DNA of 64,000 bases from Pelagibacterium flavum (GTDB lineage: Bacteria > Pseudomonadota > Alphaproteobacteria > Rhizobiales > Devosiaceae): positions 3,651,001-3,715,000 of the forward strand of contig NZ_CP107716.1 of assembly GCF_025854335.1 (NCBI RefSeq), read 5' to 3'. The position numbers and the translations under genes are program-made. Position 1 is the stretch's first letter. Each line of letters begins with the position of its first letter. Below the pieces are notes generated by a model. It was not told where the DNA came from and did not search any database. It worked only from the letters and a program-made list of their open reading frames with translations. Positions 25,323 to 33,757 of the stretch are shown piece after piece.

Positions 25323-26276
25323 ATGCAGGACGAGAGCGAGGACCTCATGGTTCAGGCCGCGTGGTACTATCATGTCGAGGGCATGACCCAGGCCGGCATC
25401 GGCGAGCGGCTGAACCTGACGCGCAGACGGGTCAACGAAATGCTGGCGCAAGCCCATGAAACTGGGCTGGTTTCGGTGCATTTCAACTCCCCACTCAGCC
25501 TGTGTGCCGAACTCGAATCGCGGCTGTGCAACAGGTTCGGGCTCGAGGCAGCGGTGGTTGTGCCCACCCCCTCGGATCCGGCGCTCGCGCACAAGGTGCT
25601 GGGCAAGGCGACGGCCGACTATCTCACGCGGCTGATCAGTGCACGCAAACCGCACGCCATCGGCCTGGGTTGGGGCACGACTCTGCGCGAGACCATAATG
25701 TCGGCCCGGCCGCAGAATTTCGAACGCCTGGAAGTCTATTCGATAATGGGCGGGCTGACCCACGGCACCGAGATCAACACCTTTGAGATCGTGCGCAGTT
25801 TTGCCGAGCGTTTCGGGGCCAGCGGCAATTATCTGGTCGCCCCGATCTATATGGACAGCGCCGAAGCCCGCGAGGCAATCGTTGCCCAGAGCAGCTTTCG
25901 CAAGGCGCTCGAGGCGATCTGCAATGCCGATGTTGGACTGGTCAGCGTCGGCGACGTGTCGGACAAGTCGCTTCAGGTCCGCTACGGACTGCCCGAAGGG
26001 GTAACACCCCACGATCTGGTGAGCGCCGGAGCCGTGGGCGATGTCATTGGCCGCTATGTCGACGGCGAAGGGCGGCAGATCGACCACCCGCTCAACCATC
26101 AGGTCATGTCACCCGAGCTCGACGATTTCAGGAAGATCCCTACCCGCATCGTCGCCTCGGGCGGACAGCACAAGCACGCCATCATGCGTGCGGTCGTTGC
26201 CGCCGGGCACGTCAATGTCGTGATCACCGATGCAGACTGCGCGAACCATCTTCTTGCCGATGGGGCGGAGCCCTGA
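25323..26276 (+). CDS. SorC/DeoR-type sugar-responsive regulator
   Basis: A 317-residue regulator: N-terminal helix-turn-helix (YYHVEGMTQAGIGERLNLTRRRVNEMLAQAHETGLVSV) and a large SorC effector domain with the phosphosugar-binding pattern AIGLGWGTTLRETI, NYLVAPIYMDS and VIRIVASGGQHK-like end. The second ATG (25323) is preferred over 25317 because GAGGG is six bases upstream. It is divergent from ugpB across two operators and probably senses a phosphorylated metabolite of the pathway. Confidence 0.86.
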   Translation: MQDESEDLMVQAAWYYHVEGMTQAGIGERLNLTRRRVNEMLAQAHETGLVSVHFNSPLSLCAELESRLCNRFGLEAAVVVPTPSDPALAHKVLGKATADYLTRLISARKPHAIGLGWGTTLRETIMSARPQNFERLEVYSIMGGLTHGTEINTFEIVRSFAERFGASGNYLVAPIYMDSAEAREAIVAQSSFRKALEAICNADVGLVSVGDVSDKSLQVRYGLPEGVTPHDLVSAGAVGDVIGRYVDGEGRQIDHPLNHQVMSPELDDFRKIPTRIVASGGQHKHAIMRAVVAAGHVNVVITDADCANHLLADGAEP

Positions 26277-26293
26277 CCGCTTCCGGAGCGGTC
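26275..26293. terminator. Hairpin at the end of the SorC gene
   Basis: GACCGCT (26275-26281) pairs with AGCGGTC (26287-26293) around a five-base loop. It overlaps the stop codon region of the regulator and lies before the convergent sulP gene. No T-run is seen, so termination is possible but unproven. Confidence 0.4.
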
Positions 26294-26315
26294 CACTCGC
26301 CAGCCGGGATTTCCA

Positions 26316-28016
26316 TTATTCCAGTTCGGCGATGGCCTGATGCTGGCTGAGAAACACTTTGCCGCTCAGGCGCTCGAGAAAGTCGGTGTGCCTGAGCCTG
26401 TCCATGACCGGCCCCTTGACCTCGGACAGGTGAAGGTCGATCCCCTGGTCAGCCAGCCGCATGTTGATGGCTTCGAGGCTTTCGAGCGCTGACATGTCGA
26501 TGGCGTTTATCGCAGGGCACATGAGAACCACGTGCCTGATCCCGGGCTGCTCCGCAACCAGACCGGCAATGCGGTCTTCGAGGAACCGGGCATTGGCGAA
26601 ATAGAGACTTTCGTCCACGCGCAGAGACAGGATATGGGGGGCCACTTCCACCTCATGGCGCAACACGTTGCGGAAATGCTCGGTGCCGGGAACGCGGCCA
26701 ACCACGGCCGTATGCGGCCTGGAGGTGCGATAAAGAAAGATCGCGATAGAGGCGATGATGCCCGATGAGATGCCCGGCTCGACGCCTGCGACCAGTGTCA
26801 CCCCGAGGGTGATCGCAACGGCCGCAAAATCGGCGCGGGCGTAGTTGAGCGCCTTTTTCAGGATCGAGAGATCAACCAGGGAAAGCACCGCGACAATGAT
26901 CGTTGCGGCCAGAACGGCCTTGGGCAACAACGCCAGGAAAGGCGTGAGCACGATAGTGGCGATGGCTATTCCGACGGCGGTGAAGGCCCCGGCGGCGGGT
27001 GTTGCGGCGCCGGCATCGTGGTTGACCACCGATCGGGCAAAGCCCCCGGTCACCGGATAGCCCGAGCCGATAGCAGCGGCGATATTGGCGGCGCCGAGCC
27101 CAATCAATTCCTGGTCGGGATCGATCCGTTCGCGCTTTTTTGCGGCCAGCGTCTGGGCGACCGAAATCGACTCCACGAATCCCACAACGGTGATGATGAA
27201 AGCGGGGCCGGCAAGGGCGAGAACCAGATCGAGGCTGAGATTGGGCAAGGAGAGCATGGGCAGGCCCTGCGGCACATCGCCGACCAGCGCCACGCCCTTG
27301 TCCCCCAACCCGAAGATGGCTGAGGCGGCGATTGCGACAAGGACCACGGCGACGGGCCCTGCCCGAACGGCAAAAATCGCTGCGGCCGGCGACACGCCGA
27401 TTGCCAGGAGTTGGCTTTTCAACCCGGTTCTGATCCAGACCAGCGCCACGAGCGAGGCCGCGCCGACCGCGAGGGTGTAGAGATTGATCTGATCGATATG
27501 GACCCAAAGGGAAGTAACGAGCTCGGGCATGGCGTGGCCGTGGCTGGAAATGCCCAGCAGAGCGCCCAATTGGCTCGTGGCGATGATGATTCCCGAGGCT
27601 GAAATAAAGCCCGCGATCACGGGATGGGACAGAAAGTTGGCGAGAAAGCCGAGCTTGAACAGGCCCAGAACAACCAGCATGCCCCCCGAGAGCAATGCCA
27701 GCACGATGGCCGCGCTGGCATAATCGGCGGTGCCTTCGGCCGCAAGCCGCCCGACCGCGGCCGCTGTCATGAGGGAAACAACAGCCACGGGCCCCACCGC
27801 AAGCGAGGTGGACGACCCAAAGATCGCGTAGGCAATCAGCGGCAGGATGGACGCATAGAGTCCAACCTCCGGTGGCAGCCCGGCAAGGAGGGCATACGCC
27901 AGCGATTGCGGGATCAGCATGATCGTGACGATTATCGCCGCGACGGCGTCACGGCCAAACCGATCCCGGTTATAGTGCCGGCCCCAGTCGAGGATGGGAA
28001 TATATCGGGCAAGCAC
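26316..28016 (-). CDS. SulP-family sulfate/anion permease with STAS domain
   Basis: A 566-residue membrane protein: about 11-12 helices with SulP signatures (IIVTIMLIPQSLAYALLAGLPPEVGLYASILPLIAYAIFG, GSGYPVTGGFARSVVNHDAGA) and a C-terminal STAS domain (HVVLMCPAINAIDMSALESLEAINMRLADQGIDLHLSEVKGPVMDRL). It starts at a GTG (28016) with AGGAG eight bases before it, overlapping the end of the DUF442 gene region, so it is the last gene of the blh-bigR operon. In that setting it probably exports or imports sulfate or sulfite formed from sulfide. Confidence 0.9.
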   Translation of the reverse strand: MLARYIPILDWGRHYNRDRFGRDAVAAIIVTIMLIPQSLAYALLAGLPPEVGLYASILPLIAYAIFGSSTSLAVGPVAVVSLMTAAAVGRLAAEGTADYASAAIVLALLSGGMLVVLGLFKLGFLANFLSHPVIAGFISASGIIIATSQLGALLGISSHGHAMPELVTSLWVHIDQINLYTLAVGAASLVALVWIRTGLKSQLLAIGVSPAAAIFAVRAGPVAVVLVAIAASAIFGLGDKGVALVGDVPQGLPMLSLPNLSLDLVLALAGPAFIITVVGFVESISVAQTLAAKKRERIDPDQELIGLGAANIAAAIGSGYPVTGGFARSVVNHDAGAATPAAGAFTAVGIAIATIVLTPFLALLPKAVLAATIIVAVLSLVDLSILKKALNYARADFAAVAITLGVTLVAGVEPGISSGIIASIAIFLYRTSRPHTAVVGRVPGTEHFRNVLRHEVEVAPHILSLRVDESLYFANARFLEDRIAGLVAEQPGIRHVVLMCPAINAIDMSALESLEAINMRLADQGIDLHLSEVKGPVMDRLRHTDFLERLSGKVFLSQHQAIAELE

Positions 28017-28027
28017 CGAAGCGGCTC

Positions 28028-28354
28028 CTAGCGCTTGAGGGTGGCGTAAAGGCTACCGGCGCGGGCACCCGACCGGCAATACCCGAGGACGGGTCCGTCG
28101 ATTTGGGCCATCGCTTCATGGAAGCGGATGATCTGCCCCTCGCCCAGCATGCCCGAAACCGGAATGTGGACGATGTGCAGCCCGTGCTGTTCGGCCGCTT
28201 TTGCAACCTCGTCGAACGCGGGCTGGCCGCGCTCTTCGTCATCGGGGCGTGCGCAAACGATGCCGGAAAAGCCAAGCCTTGCGATCTCGGCCATATCGGT
28301 GGGGGTGATCTGGCCGGTGGTTGCGAACCGGTCGTCGATCCTGTTGATGTTCAT
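28028..28354 (-). CDS. DUF442 (TIGR01244) sulfurtransferase-like protein
   Basis: A 108-residue protein of the DUF442 family, which has a tyrosine-phosphatase-like fold and is often fused to or next to Blh. The P-loop C93-R-S-G-A-R98 (LGYCRSGARAGSLYA) is the putative catalytic site. GAGGTGA precedes the ATG at 28354. It sits between the YeeE/YedE genes and sulP in a persulfide operon. Confidence 0.87.
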   Translation of the reverse strand: MNINRIDDRFATTGQITPTDMAEIARLGFSGIVCARPDDEERGQPAFDEVAKAAEQHGLHIVHIPVSGMLGEGQIIRFHEAMAQIDGPVLGYCRSGARAGSLYATLKR

Positions 28355-28388
28355 TGGTGTCACCTCAGTTATCAGGTTGAGTGAAAGA

Positions 28389-28832
28389 TCAGGCGCTCTG
28401 GGCGCCAAGGCGCGTGGCGAGAGCATGACGGGCGGAGCGCGCCAGGGCTATTCCCCCGATCATGGCGGCAACGAAAACCGCCGCGTCGAGCTCACCCAGT
28501 CCAAGAGCCGGAATGGCGCCGCCGGGGCAGAACCCGGTTATGCCCCATCCGATCCCGAAGACCGCCGATCCGGCCAGCAAGGGCAGATCGACGCGCCGGG
28601 AGGTGGGCAGATGGAAGGTGCGGTCAAAAAGCGGGGCCCGACGCTTGAGCACCAGGCGGTAGCCCAAGGCGGTCACGATCAGCGCGCCGCCCATAACAAA
28701 GGCCAGCGAGGGATCCCAGGTGCCGAAAAAATCGAAGAAATTGAGCACCTTGGCCGGATTGGCCATGCCCGAGATGGCGATGCCGGCGCCGAAAATGAGA
28801 CCGATAAGGGCTGCGAACAGTGGCTTTTGCAT
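28389..28832 (-). CDS. YeeE/YedE-family membrane protein, second half (DUF6691 type)
   Basis: A 147-residue membrane protein with four hydrophobic segments and the motif GITGFCPGGAIPALG, containing the conserved cysteine of YeeE-type thiosulfate/sulfur importers. Together with its upstream neighbour it makes a split YeeE/YedE transporter. ATG 28832 shares one base with the preceding stop (TGATG). Confidence 0.88.
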   Translation of the reverse strand: MQKPLFAALIGLIFGAGIAISGMANPAKVLNFFDFFGTWDPSLAFVMGGALIVTALGYRLVLKRRAPLFDRTFHLPTSRRVDLPLLAGSAVFGIGWGITGFCPGGAIPALGLGELDAAVFVAAMIGGIALARSARHALATRLGAQSA

Positions 28833-29260
28833 CAAAGACCTCCGAGGACGTGGCGGACAACAAAGACGGTTGCGGCCGTTGCGGCCATGAAGACGCCGGT
28901 TGCAACCAGAGAGCGCGGCGAGAGGCGGGCGATGCCGCACACACCATGGCCGGAGGTGCAACCCGACCCGAAGTAAACGCCGATGCCGACAATCACCCCG
29001 CCCCCAATGAGCCAGGGCATGGGAATAGCGCTCTGGAAATCGATCACATTCCCCCAAAGGGCGGTGATCATCGCCGGCGCGGCGATAGCGCCAAGAAGGA
29101 AAGTGGCGCGCCATGCCCAGTCGGGCGAAACCGGTGGCACAACGGCCGAAAGGATACCGGTCATGCCGGCAATTCGGCCGTGGAAGGCCATGAGTAGCAC
29201 CGAGGCCAGCCCGATGAGGGCGCCGCCGGCGAGCGAGAGGAATGGGGTAAATTCAGTCAA
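28832..29260 (-). CDS. YeeE/YedE-family membrane protein, first half
   Basis: A 142-residue membrane protein with the signature GVYFGSGCTSGHGVCGIARLSPRS, the cysteine-bearing core of YeeE transporters of sulfur-containing ions. The TTG at 29260 (MTEFTPFLSLAGGALIG) is preferred: AAGGGA lies nearby upstream and homologues start this way; an ATG at 29278 is the alternative. It follows bigR. Confidence 0.86.
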   Translation of the reverse strand: MTEFTPFLSLAGGALIGLASVLLMAFHGRIAGMTGILSAVVPPVSPDWAWRATFLLGAIAAPAMITALWGNVIDFQSAIPMPWLIGGGVIVGIGVYFGSGCTSGHGVCGIARLSPRSLVATGVFMAATAATVFVVRHVLGGL

Positions 29261-29327
29261 TGGAGATCCCTTTCGCAAACCCGATGATGGGGACGGACGG
29301 GCCGCCCAAGGGTTTGCTGATTTCGTG

Positions 29328-29657
29328 TTACTGGCCGGCGGGCGCGCAGAAGAGTTCGTACATGGTGCCGATCACTGCGCGGACCTTGGGGTCAGCGATA
29401 TGGTAGTAGACGGCCTTGCCTTGCTTGCGACCGGCAATCATGCCGGCGGTGCGCAGCTCGGCCAACTGCTGGGACAGACCGGGCTGACGGATATCGAGCA
29501 GGTCCTCGAGTTCGCGCACGCTGCGCTCACCCTCGGCCAATGCGCAGACAACAAGCAGCCGGTCACGATTGGCGAGCTTTTTGAGAAAGCTCGATGCTTC
29601 ATCGACCCTGGACTTGATGGTGCGCGTTTCGGCCGACAGTTCGGCGTTCTGGGTCAT
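29328..29657 (-). CDS. bigR: BigR, persulfide-responsive ArsR-family repressor
   Basis: A 109-residue winged-helix repressor with the ArsR recognition region QPGLSQQLAELRTAGMIAGRKQGKAVYYHI. Two cysteines, Cys38 (LLVVCALAEG) and Cys104 (ELFCAPAG), match the reactive pair of BigR/SqrR that forms a polysulfide or disulfide bridge and releases DNA. It starts at the ATG at 29657, four bases after the blh stop. It likely represses this operon. Confidence 0.92.
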   Translation of the reverse strand: MTQNAELSAETRTIKSRVDEASSFLKKLANRDRLLVVCALAEGERSVRELEDLLDIRQPGLSQQLAELRTAGMIAGRKQGKAVYYHIADPKVRAVIGTMYELFCAPAGQ

Positions 29658-29661
29658 TGGG

Positions 29662-30540
29662 CTACCATGCTGTCTCATGGAGAACGTTGAGCGGAATCTT
29701 GAGGTAGCGTCTGCCGTTGTCTTCGGGCTCGGGCAAGCGCCCCCCGTTGGTGTTTATCTGGAGCGCGTGCAGGATCAGCTTGGGCATCGGCAGGGTCTTG
29801 TCGCGCGCCTCACGCGCCGCGACGAAGTCGTCCACTGTCTTGAATTTGGACATGTGGATGTTTTTTGCCTTTTGCTCGGCCACGGTCGTTTCCCACCGCG
29901 GTTCGCGACCACCCGGCTGGTAGTCGTGGCCGGTAAAGATGCGGGTCTCGTCGGGAAGTGCCAGAATGGCCTGAATCGAATTCCACAGAACCCTTGCATC
30001 TCCGCCCGGGAAATCGGCGCGCGCGGTGCCGCTGTCTGGCATGAACAAGGTGTCATGCACAAAGGCAGCGTCGCCGATGACGTAGGTGATCGATGCCAGC
30101 GTGTGGCCGGGCGAAAACATGACGCGAGCCGGGATGTTGCCGAGCTTGAAGGTTTCGCCATCGGCGAACAGCTTGTCCCATTGGGATCCGTCGTCGCGGA
30201 AATCAGGCCAGTTGTAGATGCCCTTCCAGAGCCTTTGCACATCGGTCACCCGCTCGCCGATTGCAGTGGGGGCGCCGGTCTTTTCCTTGATGTAGCTGGC
30301 CGCCGAGAAATGGTCGGCGTGAGGATGTGTGTCGAGAATCCACTCGAGCTCATAGCTACGCTCGGCAATGAAGGCCAGAATCTTGTCGGCCTGCTCGGTC
30401 CCGGTGGTGCCGGACTTTTCGTCATAGTCGAGCACCGGGTCGATGATGGCGCATTTCCCGGTTTCGGGATCCGCCACAACGTACTGGATGGACCAGGTGC
30501 GAGGCTCGAAAAAACCGGTGACTTCGGGTTTGGTACTCAT
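29662..30540 (-). CDS. blh: Beta-lactamase-like hydrolase Blh, persulfide dioxygenase type
   Basis: A 292-residue metallo-beta-lactamase-fold enzyme with the metal motif THPHADHFSAASYIKEKTGAP, the GHTLAS histidine and the aspartate in VHDTLFMPDSG. This is the ETHE1/Blh persulfide dioxygenase pattern, converting glutathione persulfide and O2 to sulfite. It opens the operon blh-bigR-YeeE-YedE-DUF442-sulP, a known sulfide-detoxification module of rhizobia. Confidence 0.92.
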   Translation of the reverse strand: MSTKPEVTGFFEPRTWSIQYVVADPETGKCAIIDPVLDYDEKSGTTGTEQADKILAFIAERSYELEWILDTHPHADHFSAASYIKEKTGAPTAIGERVTDVQRLWKGIYNWPDFRDDGSQWDKLFADGETFKLGNIPARVMFSPGHTLASITYVIGDAAFVHDTLFMPDSGTARADFPGGDARVLWNSIQAILALPDETRIFTGHDYQPGGREPRWETTVAEQKAKNIHMSKFKTVDDFVAAREARDKTLPMPKLILHALQINTNGGRLPEPEDNGRRYLKIPLNVLHETAW

Positions 30541-30597
30541 ATGGGTGTCCTGCAGAGTTCAGTGTGTGATAGGTCGGTTATTGGCTATATAATTTTG

Positions 30598-30615
30598 CTT
30601 GCATTTTTTTGCAAG
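30598..30615. promoter_or_regulatory. Inverted repeat upstream of blh, candidate BigR site
   Basis: CTTGCA (30598-30603) and TGCAAG (30610-30615) flank six T residues, within an AT-rich stretch that also holds CTATATAATTTT (30584-30595). It is 58 bp upstream of the blh start. BigR sites are AT-rich palindromes, so this is plausible, but I cannot match a consensus. Confidence 0.4.
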
Positions 30616-30814
30616 TAAAAAAAATTCACTTTGGTCTGCATCGAATTTCCGCCCTGACCGAACGGCCGGAACGGCCAGACTTGCCCGGGCCGAATGTGCT
30701 GGCCGCACCCCGCCCAAGGGCAGCCGATTGTCGGATTTCTTCAATCGTGGGCACGGCGCGAGATCTATAACCGACGACATCAACTCCGGCCCTTTACCAA
30801 CAAGGAGAATTTTG

Positions 30815-31645
30815 ATGTCTGTTTCAGCGAAAAGAGTTGCCGCCACGCTCGCATTGGGTCTGCTCTCGAGCGTTTCCCTCGGGGCCGAAACGGTGGTCGA
30901 CCTGCCCAACGGGATCAGGGGGACGCTTGCCGTTCCCGACAGTGGCGCGAGCGGCGCTGCGGTTGTCGTGCTGCACGGCTTTGGCAGCTCGCGTGACGAA
31001 GTCGGCGGACTGTTTGCCGTGCAGGCGGCAGATCTCGCTGCCAAGGGCATCGCCTCGCTGCGCATCGATTTTCGCGGATATGGCGAGAGTGAGGGCGAGA
31101 TGGCCGACACCACGCTTGAGGGATTGATTGCCGACGCGGCAACCGCCCGTACCTTCCTTGCGGGCGTCGAGGGCGTGGATGGCGCCCGTCTCGGAGTGAT
31201 CGGCTACAGCTTCGGCGCGGCCGTGGCAATGCTGGAGCCCGACGATTTCAAGACGGTTGTCGTCTGGGGTCAGATGGGCGATCTGCAGACCGAATTCCAC
31301 GAATTTCTGGGACAGGAGTTCTATGACAGAGCGGCGGCCGATGGCGTCGCCAGCGCCGATCTGGGGTGGCGGACAATCTCTCTCAAGCAGTCCTTTTTCG
31401 AGAGCCTTGCCCGGCACGACCTGGCGGATCGCTTCGCAGGCTATGCCGGGTCATTCCTCACCATTGCCGGCGCCGCCGACCCTGCTGTGAACTATTTCGA
31501 CCAGTATTTGAGCCTTGCGGCGGGGCGAACCGATGCGGTGGTGATACCGGGAGCGGACCACATGCTCGGCGTTTTCAGCGACCAGCCCGAAATTGGCCAG
31601 CAGGTCATCGACAAGACCACCGCATGGCTTGGCCAAACACTCTAG
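30815..31645 (+). CDS. Exported alpha/beta hydrolase
   Basis: A 276-residue protein with a signal peptide (MSVSAKRVAATLALGLLSSVSLGAE) and an alpha/beta-hydrolase fold: oxyanion segment VVVLHGFGSSRDEVGG, nucleophile elbow GYSFGAA (Ser in G-Y-S-F-G), and catalytic His in VIPGADHMLG. CAAGGAGAAT precedes the ATG at 30815. Probably a periplasmic esterase or peptidase; the substrate is unknown. It stands alone between the blh operon and an AraC gene. Confidence 0.85.
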   Translation: MSVSAKRVAATLALGLLSSVSLGAETVVDLPNGIRGTLAVPDSGASGAAVVVLHGFGSSRDEVGGLFAVQAADLAAKGIASLRIDFRGYGESEGEMADTTLEGLIADAATARTFLAGVEGVDGARLGVIGYSFGAAVAMLEPDDFKTVVVWGQMGDLQTEFHEFLGQEFYDRAAADGVASADLGWRTISLKQSFFESLARHDLADRFAGYAGSFLTIAGAADPAVNYFDQYLSLAAGRTDAVVIPGADHMLGVFSDQPEIGQQVIDKTTAWLGQTL

Positions 31646-31757
31646 CCGTAAGCGTTGAAGGGTGCGGGCCGGACGTAAAGTCCGGTCCGCCCTTGTTTGC
31701 CGATTGCATAAATTGCTGATCGTGTCAGAGTTGCCGCAGCGAAATCGGGCTGGCGGC

Positions 31758-32423
31758 ATGCATCGCGTCGTGAAATTGGAAGGGTGGACGTCTCCGGTCG
31801 TGGAGTCGGTGACCCACACCACATTCGAAGAAGACGGCAGCACATTGATGCGGCCCGATGGCCGCTGGGACTTCGTGATGATGAAGACCGCGGCAGGCGT
31901 TCTGGTGCTGCGCACCGGCCTTACCACGACGGCCGTTACGCACAGTTTCTCTGCCGGTGATGAAATCCTCTCCATTGCCTTCAAGCCTTCCAGCTATATG
32001 TCGCTGATGCCGGGCGAGCGGATGCGGGACGAGGGCGTGGTCCTCCCAGACGCCGGCCAGGGCCGTTTCTGGTTGGGGACGGATGTGCTGGAAATCCCCA
32101 CCTTCGACACAGTGGATCGGTTCGTGGACAAGCTGGTTCGAGGCGGTATTGTCGAGGACAACATCGTGGTGGCGTCCGTCGTATCGGGGCACCCGATGGC
32201 GATGTCGGAGCGCACGATGCAGCGGCATTTTCTGAAAACCACGGGGCTTACCTACAAGGCCTTTACCCAGATCGAACGGGCCCAGAAGGCGCTGGCCCTG
32301 CTGCAGCAGGGACGCCCCGCCGCGGACGTCGCCTTTGCCCTGGGCTATGCCGACCAGCCCCATATGATCCGCTCGCTCAAGGCGATCATGGGCCAGACCC
32401 CAAGGCAGGTCGCCACTCTCTAA
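31758..32423 (+). CDS. AraC-family regulator
   Basis: A 221-residue protein. The C-terminal part carries an AraC DNA-binding domain (MSERTMQRHFLKTTGLTYKAFTQIERAQKALALLQQGRPAADVAFALGYADQPHMIRSLKAIMGQTPRQ) and the N-terminal part a ligand-binding region. I chose the ATG at 31758; a GTG at 31722 in the same frame is possible. It stands 78 bases upstream of the epoxide hydrolase on the same strand and is its likely regulator. Confidence 0.86.
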   Translation: MHRVVKLEGWTSPVVESVTHTTFEEDGSTLMRPDGRWDFVMMKTAAGVLVLRTGLTTTAVTHSFSAGDEILSIAFKPSSYMSLMPGERMRDEGVVLPDAGQGRFWLGTDVLEIPTFDTVDRFVDKLVRGGIVEDNIVVASVVSGHPMAMSERTMQRHFLKTTGLTYKAFTQIERAQKALALLQQGRPAADVAFALGYADQPHMIRSLKAIMGQTPRQVATL

Positions 32424-32501
32424 TCTGTCGGAAATCTTCAATCGCTGCGTCGATGCGCTGGTTAGAAAGGGTGCACTTTCAACCCAGCAAGGACGCAGAA
32501 G

Positions 32502-33626
32502 ATGACCGATATCACCCCCTTTGAGATTGCCATTCCGGAAAGCAAGCTGGCCGATTTGCGCCAGCGGCTGGCCAACACCAATTTCGCCAACGAGATAGTC
32601 GGCGGGGGCTGGAGCTACGGTCCGACGGGCGAATTTGTCGGCCGCATGGTCGAGCGCCTGCTCAACGGTTTCGACTGGCGCAAACAGGAAGCGGCCATTA
32701 ACCGCCATCCACAATTTATGACCGAGATCGATGGCCAGACCATCCATTTCCTCCACGTCAAATCGGGTCAGCCCGAAGCCACGCCTCTCCTGTTGCTGCA
32801 TGGCTGGCCGGGCTCGTTCGTTGAATTTCTCGATGCCATCGCGCCGCTTACGGCGGCCGGTTTTGATCTTGTCATTCCCTCGCTGCCGGGCTTTGGCTTT
32901 TCGGGACCGACGCGGGACGCGGGCTGGAACGACGGGCGCATTGCCAACGCGCTGCTCGAGCTGATGACACGGCTCGACTATGAGCGGTTCGGTGTCCAGG
33001 GCGGGGACGCGGGAGCGGTAATCGCGCCGACCATCGCCCGCGCCGCGCCCGAGCGGGTTACCGGGGTTCACGTCAATGCGGCGACCATGGGCTTTATTCC
33101 CATGGGCCCGATCGAACCGAGCGAAATCGCGACCTTCAGCGATGCGGAAAAGACGCGGTTGCAGCGCCTGCAACAGTTCATGGCGGAACGTTTCGGTTTC
33201 AACGCCCTGCAATCGAGCCGGCCGCAGACAGTGGCCTATGGCATCACCGACTCACCGGCCGGGCTGATCGCCTGGCTTGGCGACATGTTCGCCGGGTTCG
33301 GCGACAGCCCCGACGCTGTGGAGCAGGACAAATTCCTCACCAATGTGCTGATCTACTGGTTCACGGGAACGGCTGCCTCGTCGATCCGGCTCTACTACGA
33401 GAACGCCCACGACCCTGAAGCCTGGTCGCCCAAGCCCAATTCCGGCGTGCCGACCGGTGTTGCGATCTTCGGCCGCGACGAGGTCGCCATCCGCCGCTAT
33501 GGCGAGACCGGCAACACCATCGTGCGCTGGACTGAACTGGACACCGGCGGCCACTTTGCCGCGATGGAGGTGCCCGAGGTTTGGGCTGGAGAGGTCGCCG
33601 CCTTCTTTTCGAATCTCAAATCATGA
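32502..33626 (+). CDS. Epoxide hydrolase (EphA/microsomal type)
   Basis: A 374-residue alpha/beta hydrolase with the N-terminal EHN domain of microsomal-type epoxide hydrolases (PFEIAIPESKLADLRQRLANTNF). The oxyanion motif HGWPGSFVEFL, nucleophile Asp in VQGGDAGAVIAP and the late catalytic His in DTGGHFAAMEVP form the expected triad. It would open an epoxide to a diol in the cytoplasm. AGGACGCAGAAG precedes the ATG. Confidence 0.9.
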   Translation: MTDITPFEIAIPESKLADLRQRLANTNFANEIVGGGWSYGPTGEFVGRMVERLLNGFDWRKQEAAINRHPQFMTEIDGQTIHFLHVKSGQPEATPLLLLHGWPGSFVEFLDAIAPLTAAGFDLVIPSLPGFGFSGPTRDAGWNDGRIANALLELMTRLDYERFGVQGGDAGAVIAPTIARAAPERVTGVHVNAATMGFIPMGPIEPSEIATFSDAEKTRLQRLQQFMAERFGFNALQSSRPQTVAYGITDSPAGLIAWLGDMFAGFGDSPDAVEQDKFLTNVLIYWFTGTAASSIRLYYENAHDPEAWSPKPNSGVPTGVAIFGRDEVAIRRYGETGNTIVRWTELDTGGHFAAMEVPEVWAGEVAAFFSNLKS

Positions 33627-33636
33627 GCGTGAGCGT

Positions 33637-33653
33637 GGCGGCCGTGGGCCGCC
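33637..33653. terminator. Hairpin after the epoxide hydrolase gene
   Basis: GGCGGCC (33637-33643) pairs with GGCCGCC (33647-33653). A second nested inverted repeat follows at once: GTTAC-CCCACC (33656-33666) with GGTGGG (33669-33674) and GTAAC (33677-33681). They separate the hydrolase from the binding-protein gene. Termination without a T-run is uncertain; the second repeat could be an operator. Confidence 0.45.
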
Positions 33654-33757
33654 GCGTTACCCCACCCCGGTGGGACGTAACAATCGCGATAGGGCAGTTG
33701 CCCTGCCTGCCAAACTCCGGCACGCTGCTTGACCTGAACGTTGCGAGGAGAATGAGA

